Origin: an uncultured Desulfobacterales bacterium
GTDB taxonomy: Bacteria > Desulfobacterota > Desulfobacteria > Desulfobacterales > JAFDCJ01
NCBI GenBank assembly: GCA_945787595.1
Contig: CALZJV010000003.1
Coordinates: 1 to 43,469 of the forward strand
Length of the DNA: 43,469 nucleotides
Reading direction: 5' to 3'
The position numbers were made by a program, and so were the translations under genes. The notes below the pieces were generated by a model, which searched no databases, had not been told where the DNA came from, and was given only the letters and a program-made list of their open reading frames with translations. Of this stretch, positions 17,950 through 26,075 are shown piece by piece. Positions within the stretch are counted from its first letter, which is position 1. Every line of letters starts with the position of its first letter.

Positions 17950-19089
17950 CTAAACAGCATACAAAACCGTTTCCTGGTTGAAATGTTCATGAGACCGCAG
18001 GTAAAATTTATAATCCTGATTTATACGCCTTAGAAGTTGAGGGATCTGCCATGTATGTTCGATTCGATGGTATACCGATATCGCCATGTCCGGTTTATGG
18101 TTACTTATTGTACGACAGGCGCCTTTGACAGCCTCCAGTTCTGCACCCTCCACATCCATTTTGATAAACGCCGGGTTGAAACCGAACAAAACATCATCCA
18201 GGGCGACACACTGTAAAAATTCATCTCCCGATTCCGAGATATGACAATTTGGTCCTCCAGCTAAATTAAACGCCATAATTTTTGACGATGACCAGATTCC
18301 GCATGGGTATAAATATATATTATCTGCAACATGCTCTTTTTGGTGTGAGATATATGAAGATAGCTGATTGAAATTGTCCTTGTCCGGCTCGAGCGCAATT
18401 AATTTGTTTATCTTACCCAATGAATGAATCAATGCAGCAATTGTATCGCCGGTATAGGCACCGCAGTCTATAAAGCTATCATATCCTTTTCCAAAACAGA
18501 TACTGTCCGGAAAATATTGATTCCCATCGATCTGATTGGAAATATTATACTTTCTGTTCAGGTAACATGCGATCTGCTTGCAGTATACATCAAGGCTTTT
18601 CGCGTCTTCCCAGATATCCATACAATTTAGGATGTTTTCCTTCTCAGGAATCAACGAAAACAATTCTGCTTTTTCAAACCAGCAGCCGTAATGCCAGATG
18701 CCGTTGATCGTAATTACGTTCCGAAAACTATGTTTTGCAAGGCTGTCTGCAACGCCGTTTTGACTTTCAAGCTTTACGGCAATGATCACCAAGCTGTCAT
18801 TTTTATCATTGCCGGGAATTTCGGATCGATCCAAATTATATACAGGAGGTGCATATTGCCGATAATTCTCATCCGCGCTCCGATCAAAAAATGCAGCTAC
18901 GTCTATTTCATATGTTTTAAGCAAATTCTGAAGGCTTATTCCCCATCCGCCCGCACCGTAGATAAATATCTTTTTATATGATTTTATTGCCTGCAGTGCC
19001 GAACAAAAATCCCAGTAGCTTTTCTCCAACGATGCATCGGTGATCATGTTGGAAATCGATTCCTTGTTTACTATTCTATTGTTTTGCAT
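17950..19089 (-). CDS. FkbM-family methyltransferase with N-terminal Rossmann domain (copy 3)
   Basis: 379 residues. N-domain with IFIYGAGGWGISLQNLL and VAAFFD; C-domain with IDCGAYTGDTIAALI, LIALEPD, YPCGIWS, FIKMDVEGAELEAVKG and AISVYHRIEHTWQIP. This is the standard FkbM motif set, and the closest in layout to copy 2. ATG 19089 is used with a weak Shine-Dalgarno. It starts nine bases after the upstream CmcI-type gene ends. Three FkbM proteins in one cluster suggest several methylation positions or sugars. Confidence 0.85.
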   Translation of the reverse strand: MQNNRIVNKESISNMITDASLEKSYWDFCSALQAIKSYKKIFIYGAGGWGISLQNLLKTYEIDVAAFFDRSADENYRQYAPPVYNLDRSEIPGNDKNDSLVIIAVKLESQNGVADSLAKHSFRNVITINGIWHYGCWFEKAELFSLIPEKENILNCMDIWEDAKSLDVYCKQIACYLNRKYNISNQIDGNQYFPDSICFGKGYDSFIDCGAYTGDTIAALIHSLGKINKLIALEPDKDNFNQLSSYISHQKEHVADNIYLYPCGIWSSSKIMAFNLAGGPNCHISESGDEFLQCVALDDVLFGFNPAFIKMDVEGAELEAVKGACRTISNHKPDMAISVYHRIEHTWQIPQLLRRINQDYKFYLRSHEHFNQETVLYAV

Positions 19090-19098
19090 GGAGTCCAG

Positions 19099-19851
19099 TC
19101 ATGATCGTTCATTCGTTTTTCCTATTTTTCTCAAATACCCATCGTGCGCTGCGGTAATTATCGCCTTGCTATTAATCAATTCGTCTCTAATGAACGAATC
19201 ATCTGTTTCAAGAAACTCTTGAATGGCCGTCATGGGATTGTCGCCCACGTCCCAGGGTCTGTCACTACAGTATCCTTTAGGAAATAGTTCAATGCATGTG
19301 TCGAAAACGACCATGTAGGATCCCACGCTGACAAGTTTTCCATATGCGTTCATTTCTCCCAGAACATGTTCGTGCGAATGGTTTGAATCTAAAAAGACCA
19401 TGATCGATTTTCTATCTTTCGCTATTTCAAGGACTTGATTGACGATCTCTGCATCGGTTGAGGAGCCTTCGAGCATTACAATTCTCTTCATCATCGGGTG
19501 ATTTTCAATCTCGGCCCTGTTATGCTCACGAATATCGATATCGATGCCGACGACTTTTCCTTCTCCACCGACCAATTCCAGCATGGAAGCTGAAAAAATG
19601 ATACTGCCGCCATGGGCGATGCCGGTTTCAATGATCAAATCCGGTTTTACCTGCCATATCAGTTCCTGGATGATGAACATGTCGTTGGGGAATTGGATGA
19701 TCGGACGCCCCATCCAGGTAAAATCATATCCGTATTTGTGCTCATTCGATTTCAGAATCCAATCCAGGGACATTTCCCGAAATGTTTTGTCTTTTCCCAT
19801 ATCCAAGATAGCTTTTCGTCGTTTTGCCTTAAATTCCTCAATTGGATTCAT
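19099..19851 (-). CDS. CmcI/cephalosporin-hydroxylase-type SAM methyltransferase
   Basis: 250 residues from ATG 19851, chosen because AGGAAG lies six bases upstream; the frame is open for 19 more codons. It has the features of the CmcI family (class I SAM fold, metal dependent): GRPIIQFPNDM, DLIIETGIAHGGS (motif I), VVGIDIDIREHNR and IMVFLDSNHSHEHV. In glycan clusters family members O-methylate rhamnose and similar sugars. It follows a 204-base gap after hddA, so it may head a second transcription unit. No promoter was convincing there. Confidence 0.8.
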   Translation of the reverse strand: MNPIEEFKAKRRKAILDMGKDKTFREMSLDWILKSNEHKYGYDFTWMGRPIIQFPNDMFIIQELIWQVKPDLIIETGIAHGGSIIFSASMLELVGGEGKVVGIDIDIREHNRAEIENHPMMKRIVMLEGSSTDAEIVNQVLEIAKDRKSIMVFLDSNHSHEHVLGEMNAYGKLVSVGSYMVVFDTCIELFPKGYCSDRPWDVGDNPMTAIQEFLETDDSFIRDELINSKAIITAAHDGYLRKIGKTNERS

Positions 19852-20055
19852 GCCAATCTTCCTTTGATAGGTCGTTTTGATAAATATGGAATCCGATTTT
19901 GCCAGCATCGGAAAATTATTCCAAGAATTACAATAAAGGTATTTTCAGATGAATCAGTCATCTTTTATGATTTTTCGGGAAAAATGTCAGGAAGGGATTA
20001 ATGGTCAGTGACCGCGGGAAACGCTTAAATGCACCACTGTAAGCATCGACGGTCA

Positions 20056-21036
20056 TCAGTCGCTCACATAAATAATTTTGCTCCCCTGGGGTTCGAAACG
20101 AAAAGGTATCTCCTTAAGATCTGACAGGGCTTCGCGCACCTTGGTCCGGAATTCGTTTTCGCAGTAAAAGAGCAAAAAGCCGCCACCGCCGGCACCCAGA
20201 ATTTTCCCGCCGGTGGCGCCTGCACTGATGGCGCGTTCATAGTATTCGTCGATTATGGAGTTGGTGATTTTACTTGCCAGCTTCTTTTTATATTCCCATC
20301 CCTTGTGAAGAAGTTTGCCAACCACGTTGGAACCATTGCCCATTATGGACGTCCCTAAAGTCTTAGCCAGCTTAACCATTTTATCGAGGAATTGGTTGTT
20401 GTGGTCAATGTTTCCCCACTGTTCTTCGAGTATGTGTGAGGATACCCGTTCTATGCCTGTATAAAAGAGAATCAGCCTTTTATTCAGTTGCTCCTTTGTC
20501 TGCCGCCTGCAGATGATGGGATCAACAAATACGCTTTCATCTTTGTTGAAGCGGATATAATTGAAACCACCATATGCCGCTGCATATTGATCCTGCTTAC
20601 CGATGGGTTGTCCCAAAATATCTATCTCGATTTCACAAGCTTTCTGCGCAAGGTGTTCGGCGGACACGTGCCTTCCCCGGTAGGCATACAGGGCGTTAAG
20701 AACACCTACGGCAAGGCTGCTGGAGGAACCCAGACCGATTCCAGCCGAACCTAGGGGAATATCCCCCATATATACAACATCCACACCCCTCTCGACACCG
20801 GTCATCTTAAGTGCCTCGCGAATGATGTTGTGCTCCACGTCGTCTACGCATTCCACCATTTCGGCCTTGGAGTAGCTGACTCTGATCAGATCATCGAACT
20901 TCTTGTTCACGGTAATATAGATATACTTATCTATGGCGGTGCTGATAACACAGCCGTATCCTCTCCTGTAGTACACGGCGAGATCGGAACCGCCTCCCGC
21001 AAAGCTTACGCGCATGGGTGTGCGTGATATGATCAT
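20056..21036 (-). CDS. hddA: D-glycero-D-manno-heptose 7-phosphate kinase (HddA-like GHMP kinase)
   Basis: 326-residue GHMP-superfamily sugar kinase, expected to phosphorylate heptose 7-phosphate at C1 to give the alpha-anomer on the route to GDP-heptose. It shows the N-terminal RTPMRVSFAGGGSDL, the phosphate loop GLGSSSSLAVG (101-111) and the C-terminal GHMP motif GGKILGAGGGGFLLFYC. The length is normal for HddA (about 340). It starts directly after the stop of the upstream SDR gene (TAA-ATG). An L-fucose-kinase-like role is a less likely alternative; hddC and gmhA in the same operon favour the heptose role. Confidence 0.88.
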   Translation of the reverse strand: MIISRTPMRVSFAGGGSDLAVYYRRGYGCVISTAIDKYIYITVNKKFDDLIRVSYSKAEMVECVDDVEHNIIREALKMTGVERGVDVVYMGDIPLGSAGIGLGSSSSLAVGVLNALYAYRGRHVSAEHLAQKACEIEIDILGQPIGKQDQYAAAYGGFNYIRFNKDESVFVDPIICRRQTKEQLNKRLILFYTGIERVSSHILEEQWGNIDHNNQFLDKMVKLAKTLGTSIMGNGSNVVGKLLHKGWEYKKKLASKITNSIIDEYYERAISAGATGGKILGAGGGGFLLFYCENEFRTKVREALSDLKEIPFRFEPQGSKIIYVSD

Positions 21037-21936
21037 TTATTGTCCCAATTTCAAGGTCTCTAATATCGACTTTATTCCCGATTCTATACCGCGATCGGGT
21101 TTCCACCCGACATCCCTTTGTATACGTGAAATATCGGCCCAGAAATCTTCGTTTGCAATAGCTTTGCTTTCTTTGCGGCCGTTTTCTTCAAAAGGTTTAT
21201 TCAGCATGCCATGTATGATCCGCACGATATCGTTCACCGCAATCGAACGACCCGAACCGATATTGTAGACCGAATTTTCAGGCTGTCGTTCAAGCACAGC
21301 TGCAACGGCTTGCGCAACATCTTCCACAAACACAAAATCAAGTCGGTCGTCTGGGTTCTGAATCTTTGGCACCCTGCCCGCGTCCAGGGACTGGATGATA
21401 GAGGGGATCAACGATGTAGACCGCTGCTCAGATCCATAAACGAAGAATAGTCTGAGCCAGTAAAAACGAATTTGATTTTCCAGTGCTATCGCTTCACCAA
21501 TGAGCCTTAACGCACTTTTTACCACTGGAAAAAGCTTCGTTGAATCGAGTTGTTCATCTTCTGACAGCATGCCTTTCCTGCCCGCATATTCCCAGCAGCT
21601 GCCAACGGATAGAACGCAGGAGCACCCGGATTCAACAGCTAGAGAAAATAAGGAAACCCCGTATTCAAGATTCTGCCTGCACATGGGTATCCCGTAATCG
21701 GGCAACCCTTCCCATGCCAGGTGAACGAGCGCCTGGGGTTTGAAATCCTTCATCGCTGCGCGCACGGCCGGAACATCTCGCAGATCACCATTAACGTAAT
21801 TCAGGTTTTTCAAATTAAAATCATAGCCGACTTCGGGAGACCGTGTCAATACCAGGATTTCGTGGCCCCTGTGTACCAGCAGATCTAAAACGGGTTTACC
21901 GACAAACCCGGTGCCGCCTGTCACAAATATCTTCAT
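21037..21936 (-). CDS. NAD(P)-dependent sugar-nucleotide epimerase/dehydratase or reductase (SDR)
   Basis: 299-residue extended SDR. The cofactor loop is FVTGGTGFVGKPVL at the N-terminus and DLRDV binds the adenine side. The catalytic Y-x3-K is not obvious: around the expected position the sequence reads KLFPVVKSALRLIGE, so Tyr seems to be replaced. VYNIGSGRSIAVNDI is the usual C-terminal extended-SDR segment. It probably modifies a GDP- or dTDP-linked 4-keto sugar together with the adjacent cupin. It lies three bases after the cupin gene. Confidence 0.8.
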   Translation of the reverse strand: MKIFVTGGTGFVGKPVLDLLVHRGHEILVLTRSPEVGYDFNLKNLNYVNGDLRDVPAVRAAMKDFKPQALVHLAWEGLPDYGIPMCRQNLEYGVSLFSLAVESGCSCVLSVGSCWEYAGRKGMLSEDEQLDSTKLFPVVKSALRLIGEAIALENQIRFYWLRLFFVYGSEQRSTSLIPSIIQSLDAGRVPKIQNPDDRLDFVFVEDVAQAVAAVLERQPENSVYNIGSGRSIAVNDIVRIIHGMLNKPFEENGRKESKAIANEDFWADISRIQRDVGWKPDRGIESGIKSILETLKLGQ

Positions 21937-21939
21937 AGC

Positions 21940-22407
21940 CTAATAATCGCGCCGTTTCCAATCGTAGGGGATTTCTCCTGAATGGGGATCTATCCGCAGA
22001 TATTTCAGACCGGGATCATGCGGCGCTGATGCCACGTTTGTCACAATTGAAAAAGGATGTCCGATCCCCTTGGAACCGTTTGCCACACCTGCGGGAATGT
22101 GCACCATGCAGTAGTTATCCTCTCCGATAAACAACTCCTGCAAAACGCCTTTGGTCGATGAACCGTCTCGTATATCATAGAGAACGAGCTTTATCATTCC
22201 GAAAATGCAGATAAAGTTCAAGAATAGCTGTTCGTGCACATGCCAGCCGTTGACAACGCCAAAGTAGAGTTTTTTAAAATAGACTTCGCCAAAATCATTC
22301 AGGATATTATCGCTCCTGACACCGTGCATGATTGTTCCGCGTTCGTCGGCAATCTTCTTTAGCGGGCGAATGATTACACCGTCTATTATCCCTGGCTGAT
22401 CAGCCAT
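21940..22407 (-). CDS. RmlC-like cupin, nucleotide-sugar 3,5-epimerase family
   Basis: 155 residues, slightly shorter than RmlC (about 180). Visible are the RmlC-type start GVIIRPLKKIADERGTIMH, GWHVHEQLFLNFICIFG with the His that serves as base in RmlC (inferred), VLYDIRDGSSTKG and the C-terminal LRIDPHSGEIPYDW. Epimerases of this type act at C3 and/or C5 of 4-keto sugar nucleotides. It overlaps the upstream C-methyltransferase by eight bases. Its presence implies a 4-keto intermediate, which the SDR at 23654 could produce. Confidence 0.85.
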   Translation of the reverse strand: MADQPGIIDGVIIRPLKKIADERGTIMHGVRSDNILNDFGEVYFKKLYFGVVNGWHVHEQLFLNFICIFGMIKLVLYDIRDGSSTKGVLQELFIGEDNYCMVHIPAGVANGSKGIGHPFSIVTNVASAPHDPGLKYLRIDPHSGEIPYDWKRRDY

Positions 22408-23650
22408 TGACGACCTCCCCTATTGTTAAGGACTTCGGCGGATGGGGAAAAGGAACCAGCAGCGTGTTCCGGAAGTTGAAGCGGGACCATAGCGTTTCTG
22501 CGATTTCCTCCAAAAAATTCCAGGCGAGAACAACCACCGTGTCCGGGTTTGAAGCCATGACCGTTGCCGGATTTTCAATCGGGATATGTGTCCCGGGTGT
22601 GAAGCGTTCGTGTTTCATGGTGTTTTGATCCGCTATTACCTTAATCCTCTCTGCACCGATATTACAAAAGTTCAACAGTGTGGAACTGCGCGCTGAGGCG
22701 CCGTAACCAACTATTTCGCATCCCCTGGCAAGAGCGCTATCCAACAACGCCACGAATGCTGTCCTGTGCTCGTGACCGGTTTCGGCAAACCGTTTCCAGT
22801 ATGCAAGCTCGTTAATACCGCAGATGTCCTCCTGTTTTTCATATTCTAGCAGTTTTTCTGATTTTTCACATTGCGAGAGACGCGCAAAAACAACCACGGA
22901 ACCGCCGCTGATCGGGCTCGCCATGATGTCGTAAATATGAAGGCCATAGGAACCAATTAGCTGTTCAAGGCTTTTCAAGGAGAAGTAGCACAGGTGCTCA
23001 TGGTAGATGGAGTCATAGTGCAGCTCCTCAAGAATCGATTTAACATAGTGAACTTCTATAACCAACAGGGTGTTTACATCCATACACTTCCGAATACCAC
23101 CCACAAATCCATGCAGGTTGGCCACATGAGGAAGCACGTTTCTAACAATAATCACGCCTGGAAATCGTTGTTGGCGAACGATGTCTTCAGCCATTGACCT
23201 GTCAAAGAAGCCGCATATGGTGGGTATGCCTTCAGCGATGGCCATCTTGGCAATATTTTCTGCCGGATCAACGCCCAGCACGCGAAATCCCTTTTCATGA
23301 AAGGGTTTGAGAAACGTACCATCGTTGCTGGCTAGCTCTAAAATATAGCTTGCGGGGTCAATATCCACCGCGTGCCCGAGAACTGAGTTAGAGAACTTTT
23401 GGGCGTATTCCCTCGCCGTTGACGATGTGGAGGTCATCCAAACGTACTGGGAGAAAAGCTCTTTGGGGTCCGCGGTTTGGTTCAGCTGTACGAGGCTGCA
23501 ATCTGGGCATAAACTCATCGAAAGCGGATAAACGGTCTCCGCTGTCAACCGTGCAGGTAGAAGGCTGTTGGCAAACGGCTGGCAGCCAAGATCAAAAAAT
23601 GGCTGCAAATTCCTTTTGGCGCATGCCCTGCAACATTTTATTTCCTGCAT
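22400..23650 (-). CDS. Sugar C-methyltransferase (TylCIII/TcaB9-type)
   Basis: 416 residues with the domain order of NDP-sugar C-methyltransferases. The N-terminal zinc site has C7-C10 and C48-C51 (CRAC, CPDC). A class I SAM domain has ILELASNDGTFL (103-114) and GVDPAENIA. The IYHEHLCYFSL segment (215 on) matches the YHEH catalytic stretch known from TcaB9-type C3-methyltransferases. A C-terminal Rossmann-like domain has IVGYGASARSSTLLN. It puts a methyl branch on a 4-keto sugar nucleotide, normally next to the ketone. Four bases separate it from the SDR gene upstream. Together with the cupin and SDRs it points to a branched-chain sugar. Confidence 0.88.
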   Translation of the reverse strand: MQEIKCCRACAKRNLQPFFDLGCQPFANSLLPARLTAETVYPLSMSLCPDCSLVQLNQTADPKELFSQYVWMTSTSSTAREYAQKFSNSVLGHAVDIDPASYILELASNDGTFLKPFHEKGFRVLGVDPAENIAKMAIAEGIPTICGFFDRSMAEDIVRQQRFPGVIIVRNVLPHVANLHGFVGGIRKCMDVNTLLVIEVHYVKSILEELHYDSIYHEHLCYFSLKSLEQLIGSYGLHIYDIMASPISGGSVVVFARLSQCEKSEKLLEYEKQEDICGINELAYWKRFAETGHEHRTAFVALLDSALARGCEIVGYGASARSSTLLNFCNIGAERIKVIADQNTMKHERFTPGTHIPIENPATVMASNPDTVVVLAWNFLEEIAETLWSRFNFRNTLLVPFPHPPKSLTIGEVVNG

Positions 23651-23653
23651 CGC

Positions 23654-24718
23654 CTACCTCAGCCACCTGAGGTCTTCGCTCAGTTTTTCGGCATCAATCA
23701 ATTTTTTCAGGTGCATCAATCGATCGCACCTGCCCTGCCGAAAATCATCTTCGGTGAATCCAGTCATTTCAAGAAGGTCCACGAGCTGTTTACCTCCACG
23801 GATAAGGTCCCATTCCGGTTTAAAATAGTCTTTTAGCCGGGAGAGAATCTTTTTAAAACTCACCCGGTATGTACGCGCATCACTCCCGTGCTCGCCGGTG
23901 AATGTGAGCACACTGCCCTGAACGACCTGTTGGGCTGCTTCTGCGAGCTGACGCACGGTATAATTGCCTTCCGGCAGTCCTATGTTGAACGACTCGTTTT
24001 CCACCAATGCCTTGGGAGCCTCCAGGCCAGCTATGAAAGCGTTGGTCACATCGTTGACGTGAATAACCGGGCGCCAGGGCGAACCATCGCTCTTAATCTC
24101 AATTTTTCCGGTTGTGTAGGCACAGGCAACCAGATTATTGTACACGATATCACACCTGAGTCTGGGGCTGGCCCCAAAAACAGTCGACGGGCGGAAACAT
24201 GTTACGGTAAAGTCAGGACTGCTCAGCTTTCTGATTTCACACTCGGCCATCCACTTTGTTCTGGCATAGGATGTGATTGGATTTTTTTCGCTGTTGTCTT
24301 CATCCAACTCGCCCTTTATATCTGAAATACCGTACATGCTCTGGGAAGATGCATAGATGAAGCGTTTGACCTTGGCGGTCCTGGCGCATTCTGCCATTCG
24401 CACAGTCGCACGGAAATTGATTTCTTCGGTGATGTCCGGCTTCAGTTCACCCAGCGGGTCGTTTGAAAGGGATGCTAGATGTATAATTCCATCAATGCCC
24501 TCGAGATCATCTTTGTTCACATCGCGAATATCTTTGACAATCTGTTTAAACGTTTTACATCCAGTTTCGTACAGGGGTGCTGCATTACTGTAATACCCGG
24601 TATCGAACCCGATAATGCGGTACCCCAACAGGATCAATTCGGGTACCATGACAGAACCTATATAGCCCAGGTTGCCCGTAACCATTATTCTTTCAATTTC
24701 CCGGCTCTGATTGCCCAT
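23654..24718 (-). CDS. NAD-dependent sugar-nucleotide epimerase/dehydratase (SDR)
   Basis: 354-residue extended SDR with the cofactor loop MVTGNLGYIGSVMVPEL, the DIRD motif, a catalytic triad-like ASSQSMYG followed by TSYARTKWMAE (Y-x3-K) and the substrate segment FRPSTVFGASPRLRCDIVYN. It is a typical dehydratase/epimerase for GDP- or dTDP-sugars, presumably making the 4-keto intermediate used by the C-methyltransferase and cupin. The start ATG 24718 is 20 bases after gmhA; ATG at residue 12 is possible but would still keep the cofactor loop. Confidence 0.85.
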   Translation of the reverse strand: MGNQSREIERIMVTGNLGYIGSVMVPELILLGYRIIGFDTGYYSNAAPLYETGCKTFKQIVKDIRDVNKDDLEGIDGIIHLASLSNDPLGELKPDITEEINFRATVRMAECARTAKVKRFIYASSQSMYGISDIKGELDEDNSEKNPITSYARTKWMAECEIRKLSSPDFTVTCFRPSTVFGASPRLRCDIVYNNLVACAYTTGKIEIKSDGSPWRPVIHVNDVTNAFIAGLEAPKALVENESFNIGLPEGNYTVRQLAEAAQQVVQGSVLTFTGEHGSDARTYRVSFKKILSRLKDYFKPEWDLIRGGKQLVDLLEMTGFTEDDFRQGRCDRLMHLKKLIDAEKLSEDLRWLR

Positions 24719-24738
24719 GATTATCCCCGACGTTCTCG

Positions 24739-25320
24739 CTAACCGTTTGCGCTATTGATATCAGTTAGCCGGTCAACAATCGCGGCAAGCCATGCCTGGT
24801 GTGTCACTTCAACGGCATTATAGACTTCGCTGTCGACCCACATATTTACCTCACCCATCTTGCGCAGTGGATTGTTTTCACTAAAGCCCGAAAGCGTGAT
24901 GAGCTTCAGACCGAGTTCCCTGCTTTTTCGCCCTCCATTGATAATGTTTTGCGACCTGCCGCTGCTGCTGATCAGTATCACGATGTCGCCCTTGTCTGCA
25001 TAAAACGCAATCGCTTTTTCAACCCAGTTTGCATAACCGTAATCGTTTGCCAAACAGGTGATTAGATTAGTTTCATTAAAATTAATGGAACGAACGCCGG
25101 CGTTTTTTGTTAAATCAACAGCGACATGACTGGCGATGGCGGCGCTGCCGCCATTGCCGGCAAGGATTACCTTATTTCCTGCAGCATGGGCCTCAAGAAC
25201 AATTTTTGTTGCCTCCTCAAGAAATGATACATCCACCTGCCTGATCTTTGTGCTGATTTGACTAAGATAATTATTGAAATAGTCCAAATTTATCGCTCCG
25301 GGAAATGTGTTGAATACCAT
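24739..25320 (-). CDS. gmhA: SIS-domain phosphosugar isomerase, GmhA-like (sedoheptulose 7-phosphate isomerase)
   Basis: 193 residues, the normal GmhA length. Substrate-phosphate motifs: AGNGGSAAIASHVAVDLTKN and ISSSGRSQN. The C-terminal EVTHQAWLAAIVDRL matches the segment holding the catalytic His of GmhA. At the position of the catalytic Glu of E. coli GmhA (the E in the AELT stretch) this protein has Asp (VDLTKN). It would convert sedoheptulose 7-phosphate to D-glycero-D-manno-heptose 7-phosphate. ATG 25320 lies inside the end of hddC; a TTG 11 codons later with GGAG eight bases upstream is an alternative start. Confidence 0.82.
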   Translation of the reverse strand: MVFNTFPGAINLDYFNNYLSQISTKIRQVDVSFLEEATKIVLEAHAAGNKVILAGNGGSAAIASHVAVDLTKNAGVRSINFNETNLITCLANDYGYANWVEKAIAFYADKGDIVILISSSGRSQNIINGGRKSRELGLKLITLSGFSENNPLRKMGEVNMWVDSEVYNAVEVTHQAWLAAIVDRLTDINSANG

Positions 25321-26029
25321 TCACTTTTGCATGGACTTCAAAGGCGTTCAAACTCTGCATGTTTGTTATGTAGTAATATTGGGTATTCGTTACATACGCC
25401 GCGAGTTTTCTCTCGGATATCAGTTTGGGAAGAATATCCTCCTCAAATGAAACATTTTCCTCCAATCGAGGGTCCAGAACATGCTTTGCAACAATAAAAT
25501 ACCCGATATCCACCCCGGTCAGATTTTCCGATCTGCGGGTCTTGTCGTAACGTTCAACAAGCCCATCCACACCTACGAGGATATTGTTCTGGCTACCGTA
25601 TTCCCCTGTACCATGTCTGTTGCTGAATACGGTTGTCATGACATCCGCTTCCTTTTTCGAGTATAAATTGATCATACTTTCATATTCGATGGGCCAATAG
25701 TTATCACCGTATAAAAGCAGAAAAGTGCTGTCAAGTGACTCATAAGCATGTAGCACCCTGCTTCCCGTTTGATCTTCAAGGCCTCCAACAGAAAAATCGA
25801 TATGGACGTCATCACTGTAGATGGAACTCCGATATCTATCAATGATCATATCACCGCGATAACCCACCAGAAGCAAAATTCGTTTGATTCCGACCTGCAC
25901 AATGGATTCAATCAAATAATCTAAAAAAGGAATCCCATTAACAGGAGCTAATGGTTTAGGGAGATCATCCGTCAATGGTCTCAGCCGTTCGCCCCGTCCG
26001 CCGGATAGAATAACAGCTTGCTTTATCAT
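25271..26029 (-). CDS. hddC: D-glycero-alpha-D-manno-heptose 1-phosphate guanylyltransferase (HddC-like)
   Basis: 252-residue nucleotidyltransferase of the GT-A-like pyrophosphorylase family. The signature LSGGRGERLRPLTDDLPKP is at the N-terminus, followed by PVNGIPFLDYLIESI, ILLLVGYRGDMI and the metal-site FLLLYGDNYWP. It would make GDP-D-glycero-alpha-D-manno-heptose from the 1-phosphate; sugar and nucleotide specificity are inferred from the neighbouring gmhA and hddA. No separate heptose 1,7-bisphosphate phosphatase is required in this alpha route beyond GmhB, which is not in the window. Overlap with gmhA is 50 bases. Confidence 0.8.
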   Translation of the reverse strand: MIKQAVILSGGRGERLRPLTDDLPKPLAPVNGIPFLDYLIESIVQVGIKRILLLVGYRGDMIIDRYRSSIYSDDVHIDFSVGGLEDQTGSRVLHAYESLDSTFLLLYGDNYWPIEYESMINLYSKKEADVMTTVFSNRHGTGEYGSQNNILVGVDGLVERYDKTRRSENLTGVDIGYFIVAKHVLDPRLEENVSFEEDILPKLISERKLAAYVTNTQYYYITNMQSLNAFEVHAKVNGIQHISRSDKFGLFQ

Positions 26030-26075
26030 AATTTTTGAATGTTTTAAACTGATTATGTGAATTTCGGTATAACCG

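Noticed and set aside
19947..19963. AGATGA/TCATCT hairpin before the CmcI gene
   Set aside because: A six-base stem, with a T-run only on the plus strand where no gene ends; probably chance.
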